DNA from: Piper betle
Taxonomy: Eukaryota > Streptophyta > Magnoliopsida > Piperales > Piperaceae
Reading direction: 5' to 3'
NCBI GenBank assembly: GCA_033002965.1
Contig: JAURVB010011016.1
Span: 1 to 64,000, forward strand
Length of the DNA stretch: 64,000 bases
A program made the translations under genes and the position numbers. Below the pieces are notes generated by a model. The model was not told the DNA's origin. It was given only the letters and a program-made list of their open reading frames with translations, and ran no database searches. Positions 58,008 through 64,000 of this stretch are shown piece after piece. Numbering within the stretch: position 1 is the first letter of the stretch; each line of letters opens with the position of its first letter.

Positions 58008-61000
58008 TATTTTCTGCTGCTTCAAATGGTACTCTTTTCCATTCTTTTCTCGTGTATGATTGTTGCTTGGTGTGAGTTTTTTATAGTGTTGTTATGTAAC
58101 TTTAACATGCCCAATTTATGGAGCAAAATTAAGTGTACCAAGATTAAACTTACTGCCCGCCCTTCTGCAAAACTTAACGCAAGGAATAAGTTGTCATAGT
58201 TTTTTGACACTATCTCACCTCAAGGAAATTCACCGCCAACTTTTCCCATAGCTGCTTAGTTATCTGTTGTTGCATTTCTATTATATTTCTATCTCTTCCT
58301 AACATGCACAAGATTTTGGAGTGCTCAACCATGTGAAGCCAAAGAACTTTAGCTTCTAGTAGTAAAAGTATACATTTTGGCATATTATCATAGGAAGATT
58401 TTATTTAGGACTGGGAAATGGAGTTCACGTAGAATGTATCAATGAGAAACAACCAAAATAAACTTCATGGATATGACACCAGGACTAAAAGATAGCCATA
58501 AGCCAGATCACTTTGTTTGCTCCAAGAAAATGGCTCTAAGGAGATGTGTTTTTACCGCCTCCGCGCATGGCAGACACTCTTTCCATCATCCATCCAATGG
58601 TCAGCGGGCATGTGATATATGTGACAAATGTACAATACGTAGGTTGCAAATTATAAAGAAAATGTGTTCCACTCAATTTGGCTTGAACCTGGTGTTTGTT
58701 GTATAGAAATTAAAGAAATGAATAATGTTCGGCTTCAACTCAGATTTTGCTGTTTCGAGATTGGGCATCCGATTTGGTTTGATCACAATATTTGCATAGA
58801 GCATAGCTTTTGTATCGGTAATGCAGGGTAGAAAGGTGGATATGAATCAGTTTTTACAAAGGTCAAATGGATGACAGGTGTCACAGGGTCACACTTAGGG
58901 TCAAATACCGGTACCAGGTGTGTTGGTGCCCGCGTTGCGATCGGCGTGCTGCTTTGTGTAGCGATCATTTGCTGCGTACGAGGTGAGGACTGGGTATTTC
59001 CAGGAGGCTGCTTTGTGTAGTGATCATTTGCTGCGTATGAGGTGAGGGCTGGGTATTTCCATGAGGGAAATACGCCGCACGGGGAATTTTTGGGCAGAAA
59101 ATTTGACCCTAAGTGTGACCCGTGACATTAGGCATGTGATATGTATGATGATTGTTAGGTCACAATACGGAACTTGATTCGGCTTTAGTTCGGTGTTTGT
59201 ATAGAGCATTGTTTTCGTATCAGCCCCGTGAAATGGATTTTTGGCGCTTGCCACCCATGGCCCGATTGCCATTGTTTCTTCTATTTTTCTGAAAATTCCA
59301 ACACATGAGTGTTTCATTCATTGGCCGGAGGCAACAAAAAGGTATGTCAGGATGGAGAAAGGCAAAGAAGAGTGAGCAAAAGTATAGATGTAAGAAAATC
59401 ACTAGAATTCAAGTACAAGCTTTCGTGTGTTACTTCACACGTGGCAAAGTCGATCTTCGTGAACTTATTGAACTCATGCTCTATCGATCATCTTATCTTA
59501 TTTTTAAATTGTTTTATTTTATCCTATTTTTAAATTGTTTTATTCCCCGGCAGCAAGTGCCGGTCACAATCTGGGTTTTAATGAAGTTGACTCAGACATT
59601 AATAAAGAGAAAGTTGCTAAGGGTGTTATTTTGAAAATGTGTAGATCTGTCCTTTTAGAAAAAAAACCCTCATCTTATAAATACTTTCGTCGTTGTATAC
59701 TTTTTTTATTGAGTGTCTTTATAGTAATTATTGTTGTGTTAAAGTGTCTTTACTTTATGTAATTATTTATAATATTAATTTTTATGTTTGAGTGCCTTTA
59801 TAATATTTCTCCTAAATTATCCAATAATGTAAATTATAAATTAGCGATAAACTTTAAACATTTTTTATTAAGAGATACATGCTAATTTAAAGTACATAAA
59901 GAGTAGACAATCCTTTATTAATAAAGTCCTCGGTCCGGGCTCATGATACCCATACATCATGAAATGAGACGTGGAATGAGGTTAGTACGAAGAAGTTACG
60001 GGAGTTAAAAAGGGGGCCTCCGGCTCATATTGGTCATGGGTTAAGAATATAAATTAAACTATATGAGATCTAATTTATTATTCATGAATATAGGTTAGAA
60101 GTATATGTTATTTTTTAATTAATTAAGTAAATTTATTTTGTTCTTTTATTGTTTATTAAAATTGAATATCGATATAGTATCGAAGGAGATTTGAGATGGA
60201 TATTGAAGATAATTGGAGATATATTGACGATATTAAAAAAATGCAAATATAATAATTGTTATAAATAAATAAATAATTAATTAATTATACAACATAAAGA
60301 TGTTCAAACATTAAAAAAAGTTACATATAAAAATTATTTTTATGATTATAACATTGCAACATATTAAGTTTATGAAGCAAAATAAATGTGACAAGATTAA
60401 ACTATGCACCTGCTAAAATTTTTACATTATTATATTTACATGCTTTTATTATATAAACTTTAACTTATCATTGTAATATTGGACATAAATTTAAATTTGT
60501 TAGACATTTACGGCGTAATTGACTTCTTGTGCTATATGAATAAAACAAAATTATTTTGAGTGATTCAAAATAATTTTTTTTATATAAAGCAAGATTTATA
60601 GGTATTAGAAACTTATTGATTATGACATGTATAGTTATGATATATATGTATATTATCTACTTTTATTGCTCCAAAAGTTTTTTTTTTCCAAAAGCTTATG
60701 TAATGGCAGAAATTGAAGGCGAAATGAAAAAAATTATATTCAACAGTAGTAATTTGCCATTTTGGTTAACTTGATAAAGTTTGACCATATGTGTTTATTT
60801 ACAATTCTATATTTTTTAGAAAACAATAATATATAATAGTATGAGAAGGATTTTATATTTAAAAAATACAATTAGAGTAGTATAATTTTTAAAGCATACA
60901 CAATAAATAAATAAATGACAAAAAGTGTGGCCCTTTTTGCACATGATCTGTGGACGTACGCGCAGAAAAACAGCTGTTTCACCGGGCCCACTCTTCGAAT

Positions 61001-62310
61001 TAGTGGCATTATAAATGATAAATAAATATCCATCTCATTCTTCCTTTAATAGCTTTCTGCTTTTGCTGGTTTATATATGACCCGGACCTCACTGAGTGGC
61101 TGTAATAGACTAGGTTCAATTGTTTTTTCAAAATCCCCCTTTTTTTCAAAAATCCATCCGAATAAAAATAATCATCACCGTTAAATCCTATCTAATTCCT
61201 ATACTTAAATTCGTAAAGTTTTTAAGTTGTCGGTTCTATTTCTTTCTATATGCATAAATATATATACCTTTTTTTCTGCGCAATGCGGCTCATAAATTAA
61301 AATTTTATGCATATATCTTCCGCACAATTATTAGATTTTTTTCCAATATTAAATTATTTAAATATTGATATAAAAGACAAAATATATTTTAAAGTGGATA
61401 GTGATATTTAGGAAGGAGAAATAATTTATTATAAGGCCCAATCAACTTTAAGTAAATTACCTACCAATTTAATATTATAATTATAATTTTGTTATTTCAA
61501 AAATAAATGAATATTTTTATTTATAATATTTAGCTATTGATTGGGCTTATAGCCAATGTTGATTTGTAAGACTTCTTTTAAGATTATTTTCCTTTGGAAT
61601 GGCATGATTAGTGTGAGAGCTCGAGAGGCATAAAATTATAATTTATAAATAAAGCTTAAATTATCTGATTAGCCAGACTTTTTTATTCTTTAAAATAAAG
61701 TTTAGTGAAGTGTGGCATGGGGAAATTTTTAGATAAAAAATTAATTATAAATAATCATTTTTTACCCAAAATTAATTAATTGATATAGAATTATAGGCAA
61801 TATTTTTATTCTTCTCATGTCTGACCAGCCAAAGCCCCTGCATGTCTACTAGACATGATAATTGAAAAAAACATGACGTCACTATTTTTTGTAAAATATA
61901 ATATTATTTTCCTAATTAAATAATTAATATTCAAGGCAACTTATATCATTATATAAAATAATTATAATATCAATCATTGAATTAGGATAATAAAAATAGT
62001 TTTATCTATATAAAAATTATAGCCGTATAATTTGAAAGAGTGACTTGATTTAAAAATCGTTGCACCTGATTCTAAAATTCCTCTTATTAAATTGTCACAA
62101 ACAAAATAATCGAATTAAGCTTAAATATAGGATTAGTAGGACGTTAATCCACCAGTCTAAAAATACTCACCCCTTTTAAACCAAACCAACCAAAAAGGGA
62201 CGAACCAAGTCTTCTTCCTCCCCATACACACACATACAAACAACGGCGGAGGGGAGGAAGAAAGCCGGCGAAGATGGGCGCCGGCGCCGGAGGAGAGAGA
62301 GGAAGGAGTG
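58008..62310. other. AT-rich intergenic region
   Basis: LRR gene 3' flank, then AT-rich DNA. The only structured part is the inverted repeat at 58880-59125. Short frames at 59305-59634 and 59309-59533 overlap in different frames and are not credible. From about 62150 the sequence becomes the likely promoter and purine-rich leader of the desaturase gene. Confidence 0.5.
58878..59126. repeat. Inverted-repeat element with internal 59-bp duplication
   Basis: GTCACAGGGTCACACTTAGG near 58879 and its complement near 59120 form arms of about 26 bases with one gap. Between them a 59-base unit starting GCTGCTTTGTGTAG occurs twice in tandem (58948 and 59007). It may be a MITE; no clear target duplication was found. 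Confidence 0.6.
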
Positions 62311-62569
62311 ATGGCCGGCGACTTCTTCTGGTCTTACACGGACGAGCCCCACGCCTCCCGACGCCGCCTCATCCTCTCCAAGTACCCCCACATCAAGGAC
62401 CTCTTTGGCCCCGACCCCTTTGCCTTTCTCAAGGTCGGATTTTTTCTTTTTTCTAAGAGTGTTGCTGTTAATGGATCTTGTTTTTTTTGTTGTTTTTTTC
62501 TTCTTTGTGTGTAATGTGGGTTCTTCTTGATTTGATCTACCTTGCTTTTTGTGGTCGTCGCGGTGGCGC

Positions 62570-62601
<32 letters not shown>

Positions 62602-63978
62602 TTTGGTATTTTGGTGTTGAAAGATTGGATTTTTACTGGTTTTGTAGCATGCTTGTCTACATTGGGTGTGGCTTGTTTGTTATGGAAATATATTTTCTTT
62701 TCGTGTGCTTCCGGTTGCTAGATTTGAATGCGCTTGTTAAGTTAGAATTTTCGTTTTTCTATTTTTTGATTACTTGGATGGTAAGATGTAAACATTTGCA
62801 TAAATTTTGAAACTGGTGTGTTTGAAAATGTGATTTCAAAGGCTAGTTTTTCTATACAAAGTAATGATGTTTATTTGTTAAATGGGTTTTTGCCTCATAC
62901 CATATTCGGTTTTGGTTTGCAATTTTATGATGTGCGAAAGCGGAGAAAAGAATTTTGATGGAAGCTATTTGTAAAGAATTTTTTTTCATATTTCTTCACT
63001 AATATTACAATCATGAGATTTGCCTGGTGTGGTAACTTTACCAGCTAAATTTTTCTTTGTTATTATAGCTTAGCTATAATAATAAATGTTCTGGCTTACC
63101 TTTTCACCCAATGTGATATTTCTGTCCCTCTCTTTTTTTCAGATCACAGTTGTTGTTGTGCTCCAATTATGGGCAGCAGCAACCTCCACAATGCAGGCTG
63201 GCTGAAAATGCTTATTGTGGCCTACTTCTTTGGCTCCATTCTCAACCACAACCTCTTTCTAGCCATCCATGAGCTTAGCCACAACCTTGCCTTCTCAACC
63301 CCAGCTTACAACCGCTGGCTAGGCATCTTTGCCAACCTCCCCATTGGCATCCCCATGTCCGTTACATTCCAGAAGTATCACTTGGAGCACCATAGGTATC
63401 AGGGCGTGGATGGAATTGATATGGACATACCTAGTCGGATGGAAACCATAATGGTTAGAAATGTGGTCACAAAATCCATTTGGGTATTGTTGCAGCTCTT
63501 CTTTTATGCCCTCAGACCCCTCTTTCTCAACCCGAAGCCCCCTGGGAGATGGGAGTTCACCAATCTGGTTGTGCAACTGAGTCTGGATGCTGTCATGGTC
63601 CACTTATTTGGTTGGAGGTCTCTTGCCTACTTGATCCTTGCCACATTTGTTGGTGGTGGAATGCACCCAATGGCCGGCCATTTTATCTCTGAGCACTATG
63701 TGTTTAACCCTGAGCAGGAAACATACTCATACTATGGCCCTCTCAATCTTCTAACGTGGAGTGTGGGTTACCACAATGAGCACCATGACTTTCCAAGGAT
63801 TGCTGGTAATAAGCTTTACAAGGTGAAGGAGATTGCTCCTGAATTTTATGAGGATTTCAATTACTATAGGTCCTGGAGCCAAGTGATCTACATGTACATC
63901 ATGGATAGGACTGTTGGCCCTTTCAGCCGGATGAAGAGAAAACCAGCCAAGGATGAAGCCACAAAGAAAGAAGAATAG
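62311..63978 (+). CDS. DES1: Sphingolipid delta4-desaturase (DES1-like), with a frameshift
   Basis: Exon 1 62311-62433 (41 aa, [15 protein letters not shown], ends FLK) and exon 2 63143-63978. The enzyme introduces the delta4 double bond into dihydroceramide at the ER membrane. All three histidine boxes are present in exon 2: HELSH, HLEHH and HNEHH (residues 34-38, 71-75 and 202-206 counted from the ATG at 63169). Exon 1 phase leads into [10 protein letters not shown], but the conserved AGWLK and everything after are in another frame. The interval is 23 bases where eight codons are expected, so one base seems lost between 63170 and 63195. Alternative acceptors checked do not restore the frame. 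Translation from 63169 would give 269 aa lacking the N-terminus. It is either a recent lesion or a sequence error. An upstream ATG at 62274 is out of frame with exon 1. Confidence 0.82.
62571..62598 (+). repeat. (GT)n microsatellite in the desaturase intron
   Basis: An uninterrupted GT run of about 14 units within the single intron (62434-63142). Confidence 0.95.
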
Positions 63979-64000
63979 TTCCTGATTTTCCATGGCATTC

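Noticed and set aside
63169..63978. ATG at 63169 as the normal desaturase start
   Set aside because: The conserved first exon at 62311-62433 and the phase at the exon 2 acceptor show the ancestral start is upstream; 63169 is only a fallback start created by the frameshift.

Overview
This is plant nuclear DNA, probably from a monocot. Genes carry many GT-AG introns, intergenic DNA is AT-rich, first exons of several genes are strongly GC-rich (common in monocots), and plant LTR retrotransposons with tRNA-iMet primer sites fill large parts of the window. The exact species cannot be told from sequence alone.

Layout. 1-3190: AT-rich intergenic DNA with degenerate repeats. 3191-17860: a 14.7 kb chromodomain-type Ty3/gypsy element (family A, long LTRs of about 2.9 kb), decayed and missing protease and RNase H. 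It is interrupted by a related LTR (family B, 8637-12523), which itself carries a hairpin-ended element inserted into a (TA)n run. 17861-20066: a hAT-like MITE, a tRNA-related SINE-like piece and a gene fragment. 19434-36104: a tandem segmental duplication, each unit holding two alpha/beta-hydrolase (soluble epoxide hydrolase-like) genes. EH1, EH3 and EH4 read as intact five-exon genes; EH2 is a pseudogene with a stop, a 7-bp insertion, a TRIM in an exon and His-to-Asp at the catalytic position. The two units differ by several clean transposon insertions, so each serves as the empty-site control for the other. 37221-40790: a TRAPPC13-like pseudogene with at least three stops. 42817-45593: an intact RCC1-repeat gene with an F-box-like N-terminus. 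46626-49560: two halves of a CBSX5/6-type CBS-domain pseudogene on the minus strand, separated by a C-rich block. 50493-58007: an intact 21-exon LRRC40-like leucine-rich-repeat gene (584 aa) with a 200-bp duplication that copies part of an exon together with its splice donor. 58008-62310: AT-rich intergenic DNA. 62311-63978: a sphingolipid delta4-desaturase (DES1-like) gene with an apparent one-base deletion at the start of exon 2.

The genes do not form a pathway; this is an ordinary plant gene-plus-transposon neighbourhood. The most unusual signal is a set of elements sitting inside (TA)n microsatellites. They are bounded by perfect hairpins whose outer stem sequences differ from copy to copy while base pairing is kept, and paralogous uninserted (TA)n sites are present in this same window.
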